Below are positions 7,533 to 16,968 of a DNA stretch of 64,000 nucleotides, in pieces. Source of the stretch: Lachnospiraceae bacterium V9D3004 (GTDB lineage Bacteria; Bacillota; Clostridia; Lachnospirales; Lachnospiraceae); the NCBI GenBank assembly GCA_000621985.1, contig JHWW01000001.1, positions 496,001 to 560,000 on the forward strand. The letters run 5' to 3'. The notes beneath the pieces are model-generated. The model had not been told where the DNA came from. It was given only the letters and a program-made list of their open reading frames with translations, and ran no database searches. A program made the translations under genes and the position numbers. Position 1 is the stretch's first letter. Each line of letters opens with the position of its first letter.

Positions 7533-9212
7533 ATGACGAAGGATATGCATAAGCATGTTACGATTGATGACAGGCTGAGAAACTCGTGTAAGGACGCAAC
7601 ACATATTAATACCGCAAACTGCCTGAAGATAGTCGAAGATAACCGGAATACGGTATTCGGATCTGAACATGATTTTGAGAATATTCATGATGTTGACGAG
7701 TACCGCAAAAAAGTTCCGCTGGCTGATTATGAGGATCACAGGCCGTACATGGAAAAAATGATGGAAGGTGACATGAATCAGCTTCTCGTCTATGATGTCG
7801 TCGGTTTTTGTCATACATCAGGCACTCTCGGTGTTCAGAAACATATACCAATGACCGACATTGAACTGGAAAGATTTTCCAATTACTACGAGATATATCA
7901 GGATAAAGTTATAAGCGAATGCGGAGGAAAGAGACTTCACCTCAGCACATTCAGAATACTTCCGGGTGAGAAGATAACCACCTCTTTATTATTTACAGAG
8001 ATATATTATAAGAATCTGTTTGAAAAAGGATATCTCGACATGGACGAGTATGTCGGAGGAGAAACGCTTTTATTTGAAAAGGAGCCCGGAGAGATAATAT
8101 TTGCAAAAGCCTGGGCTGCGTTATCAGAGAAGAATATTACATTGATCGAATCAATTTTCCTATATGATCAGCTTCACTTCTTTGGATATATGGAAGAGAA
8201 CTGGAAAGAAGTGACAGATGCGATGAAGACGGGAGTTATTCCCGAAAGACTCGGGTTGTCGGACAGAGTTAAGGATTATCTGTTGTCGCTTCCGAAAGAC
8301 ATGGAGAGAATAGAGGAAGTATGCAGATTATTTGAAGAAGGTTTTGAGAATATTGTAGGAAGACTATGGCCGAACATAAGAATGTTGAGCGGAATAAGCA
8401 ACAAAGCATTTGTGTTCGAGGATACGGCGCTTGCCAGATACGCACCGGATATTTCCAAGTATTATCTGTGTTACTGTGCATCTGAATGTTACATGGGGCA
8501 TCCGATGAACGAAGGCGATTTCAGATATGTTATGATGCCGGATAATGCATTTTTTGAGTTCCTGCCTTATAAAGAGCAGGATGAATACAGGGAAGATGAG
8601 TCATTTGCAGACACATGTCTTCCGAATGAAGTTGAGATTGGAAAACAATATGAGATAATATATACCACTTTTTCGGGGCTGTACAGATACAGAATGGGCG
8701 ATATTGTAAGAATTGTAGGATTCTACTATGAGAGCCCGATAATGGAGTTCGTGTTCAGAAAGAACCAGTTTCTTAATATAGCAGGAGAAAAGATGGGTGT
8801 CAGGCAGATAGAAGAGGCAGTTAATTCGCTGAAAGATGAAGGTATAATTGTTGAACAATACTGCTTTGGAGCATCAGTGGAAAGGTATCCCGGAAAATAT
8901 CTTGCCGGAATGGTAATTGATGAGAATTGTAACGTATCCGACCCCGATCTTATTGCGGGAAGATTGGATGAAATATTGTGTGGCAACAATTCGGATTATA
9001 AGGATCTGAGAGAATTGCAGCTTCTTGATCGTCTTGATGTCGCGGTATTTGACAGGGATACGTATAAGGAATTCCTCCGTGATAACGGACTTGGCGGAGG
9101 ACATAATAAACCTAAACACGTTGCATCGGTTAGTTTCAGGGAAAGGAGCTTTGAAAAATGGAAAAGAATGCGGGACAGAAAAACAGAAGAAAAGACTTCC
9201 ATATGGGATTGA
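7533..9212 (+). CDS. GH3 (auxin-responsive) family acyl-adenylating enzyme
   Basis: A 559-residue cytoplasmic protein of the GH3 family, whose plant members adenylate an acyl acid and join it to an amino acid. Visible signatures are VPLADYEDHRPYMEKM, the ATP-binding loop HTSGTLGVQKHIPMT, the hinge-region GLYRYRMGDIVRIVGF and a C-terminal lobe beginning RKNQFLNIAGEKM. The ATG at 7533 has GGAGA seven bases upstream; an in-frame ATG at 7506 overlaps the previous stop (TGATG) but lacks a ribosome site. It overlaps the phosphatase gene by 55 bases. Bacterial GH3 proteins are poorly characterised; here the substrate could be a small acid, or the peptide C-terminus. Family assignment is good, reaction is inference. 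Confidence 0.85.
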   Translation: MTKDMHKHVTIDDRLRNSCKDATHINTANCLKIVEDNRNTVFGSEHDFENIHDVDEYRKKVPLADYEDHRPYMEKMMEGDMNQLLVYDVVGFCHTSGTLGVQKHIPMTDIELERFSNYYEIYQDKVISECGGKRLHLSTFRILPGEKITTSLLFTEIYYKNLFEKGYLDMDEYVGGETLLFEKEPGEIIFAKAWAALSEKNITLIESIFLYDQLHFFGYMEENWKEVTDAMKTGVIPERLGLSDRVKDYLLSLPKDMERIEEVCRLFEEGFENIVGRLWPNIRMLSGISNKAFVFEDTALARYAPDISKYYLCYCASECYMGHPMNEGDFRYVMMPDNAFFEFLPYKEQDEYREDESFADTCLPNEVEIGKQYEIIYTTFSGLYRYRMGDIVRIVGFYYESPIMEFVFRKNQFLNIAGEKMGVRQIEEAVNSLKDEGIIVEQYCFGASVERYPGKYLAGMVIDENCNVSDPDLIAGRLDEILCGNNSDYKDLRELQLLDRLDVAVFDRDTYKEFLRDNGLGGGHNKPKHVASVSFRERSFEKWKRMRDRKTEEKTSIWD

Positions 9213-10876
9213 GATTCAAATTTGCAATGGTTTTTGCCATACTGGGTATATGTATCGCGGTAGCGATCGTACTTGTCGGAGTAAGGATATACAGAAACTC
9301 CATCAAACAGAGATATACCGATATGGCTTATCACGTTGCGGAGACGGCTTCGGGATTCTTCAACGATGAAGAAGTTGAGATGTATGCCGATTCTCTTGCA
9401 AGATATTATAAAGGAGAGTTGACGGCTGAAGACATTACCGAACTAATGAATACTCCAAGGTATATGCAGCTTAAGAATACTATCAGAAATCTTCGTAAAG
9501 GCATGGGCGCAAATGACGTGTTTGTCGGCACTCTGGATATAGATCAGTTAAAGCATTACGATCCTGTTGCCGACGAGAACGGTGAATGGACTCCCATATG
9601 TTATATTACAGATTGTTACCATGATTCCGATCAGGATTTTAATTTTGGTGACAGAAGCCCTGCGGTTATCGAATATATAGACGATCTTATCGAGGCATAC
9701 GAGACAGGTGAACGTCCTGATAAGTTCATCGTATCGGATGGTCAGTTCGGATATAATACAACGGCTGTATATCCGATAGTAAAAAAAGAAAAAGTTGTGG
9801 CATTTTGTTTTGTAGAGATTCCCATGTCAACACTTGAATCCGATACAAGTGAATTCATAACTCATATCGTTATAGTAGCAAGTCTTGTAACAATAGGGTT
9901 CCTGATAGTTGGTATATTATTCCTTGTATACAGGATGATCCGTCCTATTGTTCGTGTGTCAAATGAAGCGGCAAGATTCACTTCGGATGATGAGAGGCGC
10001 ATATCGTACACGCTCAACAAGATCAAGACTCATGACGAGATCCAGACACTCAGCCGTAATCTTCTCAAACTGGAGATCGGTATCAACGAGTACATTAATA
10101 ACCTTACAAAAGTTACTGCCGAGAAAGAAAGGATCGGCGCAGAGCTTAATGTAGCGACGCAGATCCAGGCCGATATGCTTCCGAGCATATTCCCGGCATT
10201 CCCCGAACGTAAAGAATTCAATATATATGCAACAATGACGCCGGCAAAAGAGGTCGGAGGAGATTTCTATGACTTCTTCCTTGTGGATGATGATCATATC
10301 GCAATGGTTATGGCTGATGTGTCCGGTAAGGGAGTTCCAGCGGCATTGTTCATGGTGATCGCGAAGACTCTTATTAAGAACAGAACCCAGATGGGAGGTT
10401 CTCCTGCAGAGATACTTAGCTTTGTTAATGAGCAGCTGTGCGAAGGAAATGAAGCAGAATTATTCGTTACGGTATGGCTTGCCGTTCTTGATCTGACAAC
10501 AGGTAGAGGAATGGCTGCCAACGCAGGACATGAGCATCCGGCCATAAGAAGGGCAGACGGTTCATTTGAACTTGTTGTATACCGTCACTCACCTGCGGTC
10601 GCAACTGTGGAAGGCGTAAGATTCCGTGAGCATGAATTCGAACTTCATCCCGGAGACAGATTGTATGTATATACAGACGGTGTTCCCGAAGCGACTAACA
10701 GCGAAGATGAACTGTATGGAACGGACAGGATGATAGAAGCGCTTAATAAGTATGACAATGAAGGCGTGGAAAAGGTTCTTCACGGTGTGAAGGAAAGCAT
10801 AGATGAATTTGTCGGGGATGCTCCGCAGTTTGATGATATTACAATGCTTGGATTCGATTATTTTGGAAGAGAATGA
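9158..10876 (+). CDS. Membrane sensor SpoIIE/RsbU-type PP2C phosphatase
   Basis: The 572-residue protein has a membrane helix at about residues 21-45 and an extracellular sensor region of roughly 185 residues. A second helix (about 230-258), a HAMP-like linker, a short coiled coil (VTAEKERIGAELNVATQIQADMLP) and a C-terminal SpoIIE phosphatase domain follow. Metal-binding aspartates are visible in GGDFYDFFLVDD, MADVSGKGVPAALFM, YTDGVPEATN and FDDITMLGF. In partner switching such phosphatases dephosphorylate the STAS protein in response to an external signal. Start at 9158 is backed by AGGAG nine bases upstream, although it lies within the GH3 gene. The sensor domain could monitor the exported peptide or another extracellular cue. 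Confidence 0.92.
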   Translation: MEKNAGQKNRRKDFHMGLRFKFAMVFAILGICIAVAIVLVGVRIYRNSIKQRYTDMAYHVAETASGFFNDEEVEMYADSLARYYKGELTAEDITELMNTPRYMQLKNTIRNLRKGMGANDVFVGTLDIDQLKHYDPVADENGEWTPICYITDCYHDSDQDFNFGDRSPAVIEYIDDLIEAYETGERPDKFIVSDGQFGYNTTAVYPIVKKEKVVAFCFVEIPMSTLESDTSEFITHIVIVASLVTIGFLIVGILFLVYRMIRPIVRVSNEAARFTSDDERRISYTLNKIKTHDEIQTLSRNLLKLEIGINEYINNLTKVTAEKERIGAELNVATQIQADMLPSIFPAFPERKEFNIYATMTPAKEVGGDFYDFFLVDDDHIAMVMADVSGKGVPAALFMVIAKTLIKNRTQMGGSPAEILSFVNEQLCEGNEAELFVTVWLAVLDLTTGRGMAANAGHEHPAIRRADGSFELVVYRHSPAVATVEGVRFREHEFELHPGDRLYVYTDGVPEATNSEDELYGTDRMIEALNKYDNEGVEKVLHGVKESIDEFVGDAPQFDDITMLGFDYFGRE

Positions 10877-10905
10877 CTTGAGGCTTTTGAAAGGAGGCAC
10901 AACAT

Positions 10906-11313
10906 ATGGGCGAACTGATAATAGATGCGACAACGGATAACCTTAACGAAGTGCTTGAGTTTGTTGAGAAAGAGATGGAGGTCATTAACGCATCACCCAA
11001 GATCCATACTCAGATCAATATAGCTGTTGAAGAAATATTCGTAAACATTGCTCATTATGCATATAATCCCGTGATAGGAAGGGCAACTGTGGATGTTCAG
11101 ATAGTTGAGGAGCCGCCTTCGGTAACCATTACATTTATTGATGACGGAGTTCCCTACGATCCGCTTGCAAAAGAGGATCCGGATGTTACGCTGTCTGCTG
11201 AGGAAAGACAGATAGGCGGTCTTGGTATATATATGGTGAAGAAGAGCATGGATGAAGTAAAATATGAATACAAAGACGGTCATAATATTCTAACTATAAA
11301 AAGAAATCTTTAG
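10906..11313 (+). CDS. RsbW-like anti-sigma/serine kinase (HATPase_c_2)
   Basis: A 135-residue GHKL ATPase. The N-box is AVEEIFVNIAHYAY, the G1-like motif IDDGVPYDP and the G2-like motif GGLGIYMVKKSMDEV, all intact, so unlike the domain fused to the MATE protein this one should bind ATP. RsbW/SpoIIAB relatives phosphorylate a STAS partner and bind a sigma factor or another target. The gene has AAAGGAGG before its ATG, starts 29 bases after the phosphatase gene and ends 14 bases before the export genes, which ties the regulatory circuit to export. No sigma factor is encoded nearby, so its output partner is unidentified. Confidence 0.9.
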   Translation: MGELIIDATTDNLNEVLEFVEKEMEVINASPKIHTQINIAVEEIFVNIAHYAYNPVIGRATVDVQIVEEPPSVTITFIDDGVPYDPLAKEDPDVTLSAEERQIGGLGIYMVKKSMDEVKYEYKDGHNILTIKRNL

Positions 11314-11327
11314 GAAGGAGTTTAGTC

Positions 11328-11804
11328 ATGGCTGAAGGGTTGTTCAGAAAAAAAAGTCTTGACAAAGTGACTTCACCGGAACAGCTTAACGATTATGTCA
11401 AGGTTGCCGGCGTAAGTGTATGGCTTATTGTGATAAGTATTATCCTGTTACTGGCAGGTGTTGTAATATGGGGAGTATTCGGCAGCCTCGTATCAAGATT
11501 TAATGTTGGAGCGGATTGTAAGGATGGCATGATCACCTGTTATATATCCGAAGATGATATATCTGAAGTAACTGAGGGAATGAATATCAGAATCGACGGA
11601 AAAGAATTCGAGATATCAGAGATATCCGACAGACCTTCACTTGCATCCGAAGTGACGAATGCTTATGTGATGCATATAGCAGGCCTAGAAGAAGAAGATT
11701 GGGTGTATACCGCAAAAGTAGATGCAGCTAACCTTCCGGATGGGGCATATCTTGCTTCTGTTACTACAGAAGAGATGTCACCGATATCTTTTATAATTAA
11801 CTGA
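11328..11804 (+). CDS. NHLP/NHLM system HlyD-like secretion protein, short form
   Basis: At 158 residues it has the N-terminal pattern of NHLM-type accessory secretion proteins: RKKSLDKVTSPEQLNDYVKV, then one membrane helix (about residues 32-56, WLIVISIILLLAGVVIWGVF), then a small extracytoplasmic beta domain. It lacks the long coiled-coil hairpin of a full membrane fusion protein, as expected for a single-membrane Firmicute. AAGGAG precedes the ATG. It sits directly before the two ABC transporters, ten bases from the first, and probably docks with them in the membrane. Confidence comes from the N-terminal motif together with gene order. Confidence 0.85.
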   Translation: MAEGLFRKKSLDKVTSPEQLNDYVKVAGVSVWLIVISIILLLAGVVIWGVFGSLVSRFNVGADCKDGMITCYISEDDISEVTEGMNIRIDGKEFEISEISDRPSLASEVTNAYVMHIAGLEEEDWVYTAKVDAANLPDGAYLASVTTEEMSPISFIIN

Positions 11805-11814
11805 CGAGAGGCTT

Positions 11815-13995
11815 ATGTATATGAAAGCAGATGTTCGTAAGATGCCGTTGAAGAGCGGTGTTGCAAAAGTTCCGGTTGTCATGCAGATGGAAGCACTTGA
11901 ATGTGGCGCGGCATCTCTGACTATGATATTGGCATATTATGGAAAATGGCTTCCCCTTGAGCAGGTTCGCTCTGACTGCGGTGTTTCAAGGGACGGTTCG
12001 AGTGCCAAGAATATCATTCTTGCTGCCAGATCTTACGGGATGGAAGCTGGAGGCTACAAATATGAACCGGAAGATCTTAAGGAAGAAGGAACATTTCCCT
12101 GCATAATTCACTGGAATTTCAACCATTTTATTGTATTAAAAGGATTCAAAGGCAATTACGCCTATATAAACGATCCCGCGCAGGGAGATAAAAAAATAAC
12201 TATGGAGGAATTCGATGATGCTTTCACGGGTATTTGTCTTGAATTCAAACCGAAGGAAGAGTTTGAGGCATCCGGTAAACCAAAGAGCATGTTTGCTTAC
12301 GCCGGGAAACGTCTGAAAGGTGCCGGCACAGCCGCTTTATTCGTGCTTTTGACCACCATCGTAACGTCATTGATCGGAGTAGTTCATCCGGCATTTGCAA
12401 GGATATTCCTTGACAGACTTTTGTCGGGAAGTGATCCTGACTGGTTCGTACCTTTCATTCTTGCATTGGCCGGAATATCTGCAATACAGATCATTGCAGC
12501 ATGGATTCAGGCAATATACTCACTGAGGATCAACGGTAAGTTGGCTGTTGTGGGAAGCTCAACATTCATGTGGCATGTTCTTCGCATGCCTATGGAATTC
12601 TTCTCACAGAGAATGGCCGGAGATATACAGCAGAGACAGCAGTCAAACGGTAATATAGCAGAGACTATCGTAAAAGTATTCGCCCCCCTTCTTATGAAGG
12701 CGGCAATGATGGTATTTTATCTTGTGGTAATGCTTCGTTACAGTATCACTCTTACTCTTGTGGGAGTTCTTTCGATCGTGATAAATATGTTCCTCGGTTC
12801 ACTTATAGCGAAAAAAAGAGTTAATATAACCAGAGTGCAGATGCGTGATGAAGGCAAGCTCATCGGACAGACCGTTAACGGCATTGAGATGATAGAGACG
12901 ATTAAGTCGAGCGGTGCCGAGAATGGTTTCTTTGAAAAATGGTCCGGTTATCAGGCCAGTGTTAATACCCAGAACGTTCATTACGCCAAAGTAAGCCAGT
13001 TTTTAGGTGCAATTCCTTTGCTTGTAACCGCCATTACCGATGCGATAATTCTTATACTTGGAGTAAGATTTGCCATGACAGGTAATTTTACGATAGGTAT
13101 GGTTATGGCGTTCCAGGGATTCCTACAGGCGTTCATGGAGCCTGCCGGAGAGATAATCGAGGCAGGTAAGACGATTCAGGAGCTTCGTACCGAGATGGAA
13201 CGTGTAGAGGATGTCATGGGATATCCTACGGACATTAAAGAAGACATGACGAAAGAAGAAGAGGAATATGACAAATTATCCGGCAATCTTGAGATGAAAA
13301 ACGTGACGTTCGGTTATTCAAAACTTAAGGAACCGCTTATCAAAGATTTCAATCTTTCGCTCAAGCAGGGAAGCCGTGTGGCTTTTGTCGGTGCATCCGG
13401 ATGTGGAAAGTCCACATTGTCAAAGCTGATATCAGGATTATATAAGCCGTGGAGCGGCGAGATACTTTTTGATGGAAAAACAATAGATGAGATTGACAGA
13501 AGCGTATTTACGGGTTCGCTTGCCGTAGTTGATCAGGACATCATTTTATTCGAAGATACGATCGCCAACAATATAAAAATGTGGGACAGTTCCATAGAGG
13601 ACTTCGAGATGATAATGGCGGCCAGAGACGCTAAGCTTCATGAAGATATCATGCAGCGTGAAGGCGGATATAATTATAGGATCAGAGAGGGCGGCAAGGA
13701 CTTCTCCGGAGGTCAGTGTCAGCGAATGGAGATCGCAAGAGTGCTTGCAGCCGACCCTACGATCATAATAATGGACGAAGCGACCTCGGCGCTTGATGCC
13801 AGGACAGAATATGAAGTTGTCAAGTCAATAAAAGACAGAGGAATCACATGCATCGTAGTTGCTCACAGACTGTCGACCATAAGGGATTGTGACGAGATCA
13901 TTGTAATGAACCGCGGCGAAGTGGTTGAACGCGGTACACACGAAGAGTTATATGCAAAAGGCGGTTATTATACACAGCTTGTTACGAATGAGTGA
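11815..13995 (+). CDS. PCAT-type ABC transporter with N-terminal C39 peptidase (NHLP ABC1)
   Basis: The 726-residue protein has three parts. Residues ~15-145 are a C39 peptidase with Cys30 in ALECGAASL, His104 in HFIVLKGF and Asp120 in INDPAQG, so the triad is intact. Residues ~165-450 carry about six membrane helices. Residues ~490-726 are the ATPase, with Walker A GASGCGKST near residue 526, signature SGGQ and Walker B IIIMDEATSALD. Such proteins cut a double-glycine leader and export the mature peptide in one step. The only leader peptide I find in the window is at 2041. It is 10 bases downstream of the HlyD-like gene and 20 bases upstream of the second transporter. Confidence 0.95.
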   Translation: MYMKADVRKMPLKSGVAKVPVVMQMEALECGAASLTMILAYYGKWLPLEQVRSDCGVSRDGSSAKNIILAARSYGMEAGGYKYEPEDLKEEGTFPCIIHWNFNHFIVLKGFKGNYAYINDPAQGDKKITMEEFDDAFTGICLEFKPKEEFEASGKPKSMFAYAGKRLKGAGTAALFVLLTTIVTSLIGVVHPAFARIFLDRLLSGSDPDWFVPFILALAGISAIQIIAAWIQAIYSLRINGKLAVVGSSTFMWHVLRMPMEFFSQRMAGDIQQRQQSNGNIAETIVKVFAPLLMKAAMMVFYLVVMLRYSITLTLVGVLSIVINMFLGSLIAKKRVNITRVQMRDEGKLIGQTVNGIEMIETIKSSGAENGFFEKWSGYQASVNTQNVHYAKVSQFLGAIPLLVTAITDAIILILGVRFAMTGNFTIGMVMAFQGFLQAFMEPAGEIIEAGKTIQELRTEMERVEDVMGYPTDIKEDMTKEEEEYDKLSGNLEMKNVTFGYSKLKEPLIKDFNLSLKQGSRVAFVGASGCGKSTLSKLISGLYKPWSGEILFDGKTIDEIDRSVFTGSLAVVDQDIILFEDTIANNIKMWDSSIEDFEMIMAARDAKLHEDIMQREGGYNYRIREGGKDFSGGQCQRMEIARVLAADPTIIIMDEATSALDARTEYEVVKSIKDRGITCIVVAHRLSTIRDCDEIIVMNRGEVVERGTHEELYAKGGYYTQLVTNE

Positions 13996-14015
13996 GATGG
14001 GAAAGGTAATAAGAC

Positions 14016-16208
14016 ATGGGATGGTTTGATGAACAGATTAGACAGAGAAAGCAGATAGATAACGATGTGTTCGAAGATTCATTTGTACACATTGCCGGTG
14101 CCGTTATGGGTAAAAAACTGTCATCTGCCATGAAAAATGACAGACAGATGACGTTGGATGCTTTCGGTGATATTCTGAAATATTATCATCTGAAAGTAAG
14201 GGAAGTGCCGGACGGGATCAAAGAAAATGAAGAACAGCTTGAATATCTGCTTCGTCCTCACGGAATAATGAGACGAAAAGTCAAGCTGGCGGACGGATGG
14301 TACAAAGACGCAATGGGAGCGATGCTTGCCATCAAAAAATCCGACGGCGGGATTGTTGCGATAACTCCGTCGGGAATATCGGGATATCAGTACATAGACA
14401 GAAAAACCGGACAGAATGTACATATCAACAAACATAATCAGTTTGATTTTGAAGACGAAGCTATAGCATTTTACAAGCCCTTTCCATTAAGAGAAATGAA
14501 GATAAGAGATCTTGTCGGATTCATGTTCCATACATTATCTTATCTTGATATTTTCCTTGTTGTGGTAGCAATAATTGCGGTTACGCTGCTCGGTATGTGC
14601 ACTCCGTACATCAATCAGGTACTTGTATCGGATGTTTTGCCTTCAGGCAGTATGATGTATCTGGCTTCGGCCGCAACATTTCTCATATGTATTGTAGTAA
14701 CCGTGCAGGTAGTTACTTCGATAAAAGAACTGCTGTTATCCAGGATACACACTAAACTGGGACTCACTGTACAGTCAGCTGCGATGATGAGAATACTATC
14801 ACTTCCGCCTGACTTTTTTCAGGAATACAGTGCCGGTGAATTGTCGTCCCGTGTGCAGCAGATAGATATATTATGTATACTTGTTGCGAATATATTCCTT
14901 CAGACAGGACTTACGGCATTATTCTCACTTGTGTACATCACACAGATATTTGCATATGCTCCGGTACTTGTAGTTCCTGCAGTAGTAGTTATATTGACAA
15001 CTACGATATTCTCAATAATATCTGCCACAATGCAGATGAATATCAGCCGTAAGCAGCTTAATATAGCAGCCAAAGAAAGTGGTATGGGATTTGCGCTTAT
15101 ATCGGGAATACAGAAGATCCGTCTGTCGGGTTCCGAGAAGAGAGCATTCGCAAGATGGGGAAGATTGTACGCCCAATATGCGGAATTAACCTACAATCCT
15201 CCTAATTTTATTAAGATCAACAGTGTTATCACAACCGCGATTACTCTTGTCGGAACAATAGTTATCTATAATTCGGCAATGATAAATAATGTATCGGTGG
15301 CCGACTACTACGCATTTAACACCGCCTATGGAATGATATCGGGTGCATTTGTGAGTCTGTCGGGAGTGGCTCTTACATTCGCTAAGATAAGACCGCTTCT
15401 TGAGCTACTTGAACCAATACTCAAGGCCTGCCCGGAAGTATCGGAAGGAAAACAGGTCATTGAGAGATTATCGGGCGGTATCGAACTTAATAACGTATCA
15501 TTCCGATACAGTGAGGATATGCCGTTGGTAGTTGACAATATGTCACTTAAGATCCGTTCGGGTCAGTATGTCGCCATCGTAGGCAAGACAGGCTGCGGCA
15601 AGTCCACACTCATGAGACTTCTGCTCGGCTTCGAGACTCCTCAGAAGGGTGCAGTATACTATGATGGAAAAGATCTGAGCAAGATCGACCTCAGATCATT
15701 AAGGCGCAAGATCGGTGTTGTTATGCAGAATGGAAAACTTTTCCAGGGCGACATATTCTCCAATATAACGATATCAGCTCCCCAACTGACAATGGATGAT
15801 GCATGGAAAGCTGCCGAGATGGCCGGAATGGCTGAAGATATAAGGAATATGCCTATGGGCATGAATACGATCATATCCGAAGGTAACGGAGGAATATCCG
15901 GTGGACAACGTCAGAGGATAATGATCGCAAGAGCTATAGCACCAAAGCCGAGAATACTTATGTTTGATGAGGCGACCAGCGCTCTTGACAATATGACGCA
16001 GAAGACCGTATCGGAAGCACTTGACGGTCTGAAGTGTACAAGGATCGTAATCGCCCACAGATTATCAACGATACGCCAATGCGACAGGATCATCGTTCTT
16101 GATAAAGGTAAGATAATAGAAGATGGAAAGTACGAAGAGCTTATCGCAAAGAAAGGATTCTTCGCAGACCTCGTATCAAGACAGCAGATAGATAAGGCAT
16201 CAGATTGA
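14016..16208 (+). CDS. NHLP system second ABC transporter (ABC2), no peptidase domain
   Basis: A 730-residue ABC exporter with a distinctive N-terminal region of about 170 residues (QIRQRKQIDNDVFEDSFVHI) lacking the Cys-His-Asp triad of the first transporter. About six membrane helices follow (about 175-450). The nucleotide-binding domain has Walker A GKTGCGKST near residue 523, ISGGQRQR and ILMFDEATSALD. This architecture matches the companion transporter of NHLM systems, which likely forms a heterodimer with ABC1. The ribosome site is GGGAAAGG. It closes the cluster on the + strand and ends eight bases before the converging phosphopantetheinyl transferase gene, with no clear terminator between. 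Confidence 0.93.
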   Translation: MGWFDEQIRQRKQIDNDVFEDSFVHIAGAVMGKKLSSAMKNDRQMTLDAFGDILKYYHLKVREVPDGIKENEEQLEYLLRPHGIMRRKVKLADGWYKDAMGAMLAIKKSDGGIVAITPSGISGYQYIDRKTGQNVHINKHNQFDFEDEAIAFYKPFPLREMKIRDLVGFMFHTLSYLDIFLVVVAIIAVTLLGMCTPYINQVLVSDVLPSGSMMYLASAATFLICIVVTVQVVTSIKELLLSRIHTKLGLTVQSAAMMRILSLPPDFFQEYSAGELSSRVQQIDILCILVANIFLQTGLTALFSLVYITQIFAYAPVLVVPAVVVILTTTIFSIISATMQMNISRKQLNIAAKESGMGFALISGIQKIRLSGSEKRAFARWGRLYAQYAELTYNPPNFIKINSVITTAITLVGTIVIYNSAMINNVSVADYYAFNTAYGMISGAFVSLSGVALTFAKIRPLLELLEPILKACPEVSEGKQVIERLSGGIELNNVSFRYSEDMPLVVDNMSLKIRSGQYVAIVGKTGCGKSTLMRLLLGFETPQKGAVYYDGKDLSKIDLRSLRRKIGVVMQNGKLFQGDIFSNITISAPQLTMDDAWKAAEMAGMAEDIRNMPMGMNTIISEGNGGISGGQRQRIMIARAIAPKPRILMFDEATSALDNMTQKTVSEALDGLKCTRIVIAHRLSTIRQCDRIIVLDKGKIIEDGKYEELIAKKGFFADLVSRQQIDKASD

Positions 16209-16216
16209 TAACACAG

Positions 16217-16891
16217 TCAGAACTTGTAGGTTGTCACTTTGTCCGGAAGCGATCTTGCGACGGCGGAACATACATAGCCGTCTTTGAGATCATACATTCT
16301 GACAACAAAGTCCCGCCCTGATAAGTCCGATGAATGCTCACATGATACAGTCATTGAATCAAGATCAACAGCGAAGTTTTTTAACTCGCCGGCAAGACCG
16401 ATCCCGAGATATTTCAGATAGCTTTCTTTAACGCACCACAGTTTATAGAATTCTGTGGTGCGTTTTATATCATCTGTTATTGAATTAAGGAAATTCACCT
16501 CATTTTGATGGAAGAATCTGGAAGCAATTTTATCATTGTCCTTATCTGTAACTATCTTCTGGATATCACATCCATTTTCAGAGTCGCCTATAATACACAT
16601 AACACGATCGCCGGAATGTGACATATTAAAATATATACCTTCATCTTTCGGAAGGTAAGGCTTTTTATGCGGACCGTATATGAATTCAGGAAAAGAAGCA
16701 CAGTCGGCAAGGCATACAGACAATCCGTGCATAAGCAACACAAAGACACCGGCAGCCGCCGCCCTGTCATTAGCATTCTTATATCGTGCCACCCTGTCAG
16801 CACGCCACGCCGGAAGCCTGTCAAAAACCCTATTATATACGTTTTCATTCAAAAGCGGAGTTGTATCCGCAACAAATACTCTTGTATTCAT
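16217..16891 (-). CDS. 4'-phosphopantetheinyl transferase, Sfp type
   Basis: This 224-residue enzyme would transfer phosphopantetheine from coenzyme A to a carrier protein. Conserved segments are GPHKKPYLP, FNMSHSGDRV, GCDIQKI and FYKLWCVKESYLKYLGIGL (the WxxKES motif). The metal-site motif normally reads GxDxE; here it is GCDIQ, an odd substitution of the second acidic residue. The start at 16891 is chosen over an ATG seven codons upstream because AGAGGAA lies just before it on the minus strand. It converges on the export operon. No acyl or peptidyl carrier protein, NRPS or PKS gene is visible in the window, so it may serve fatty-acid ACP or a distant pathway. Confidence 0.88.
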   Translation of the reverse strand: MNTRVFVADTTPLLNENVYNRVFDRLPAWRADRVARYKNANDRAAAAGVFVLLMHGLSVCLADCASFPEFIYGPHKKPYLPKDEGIYFNMSHSGDRVMCIIGDSENGCDIQKIVTDKDNDKIASRFFHQNEVNFLNSITDDIKRTTEFYKLWCVKESYLKYLGIGLAGELKNFAVDLDSMTVSCEHSSDLSGRDFVVRMYDLKDGYVCSAVARSLPDKVTTYKF

Positions 16892-16968
16892 GGAAATTCC
16901 TCTTATTATCATTCACAGTCTCCCACACCCCATAGCCCTTAAAAACATTATAAAAGTCCTGTAGATAT

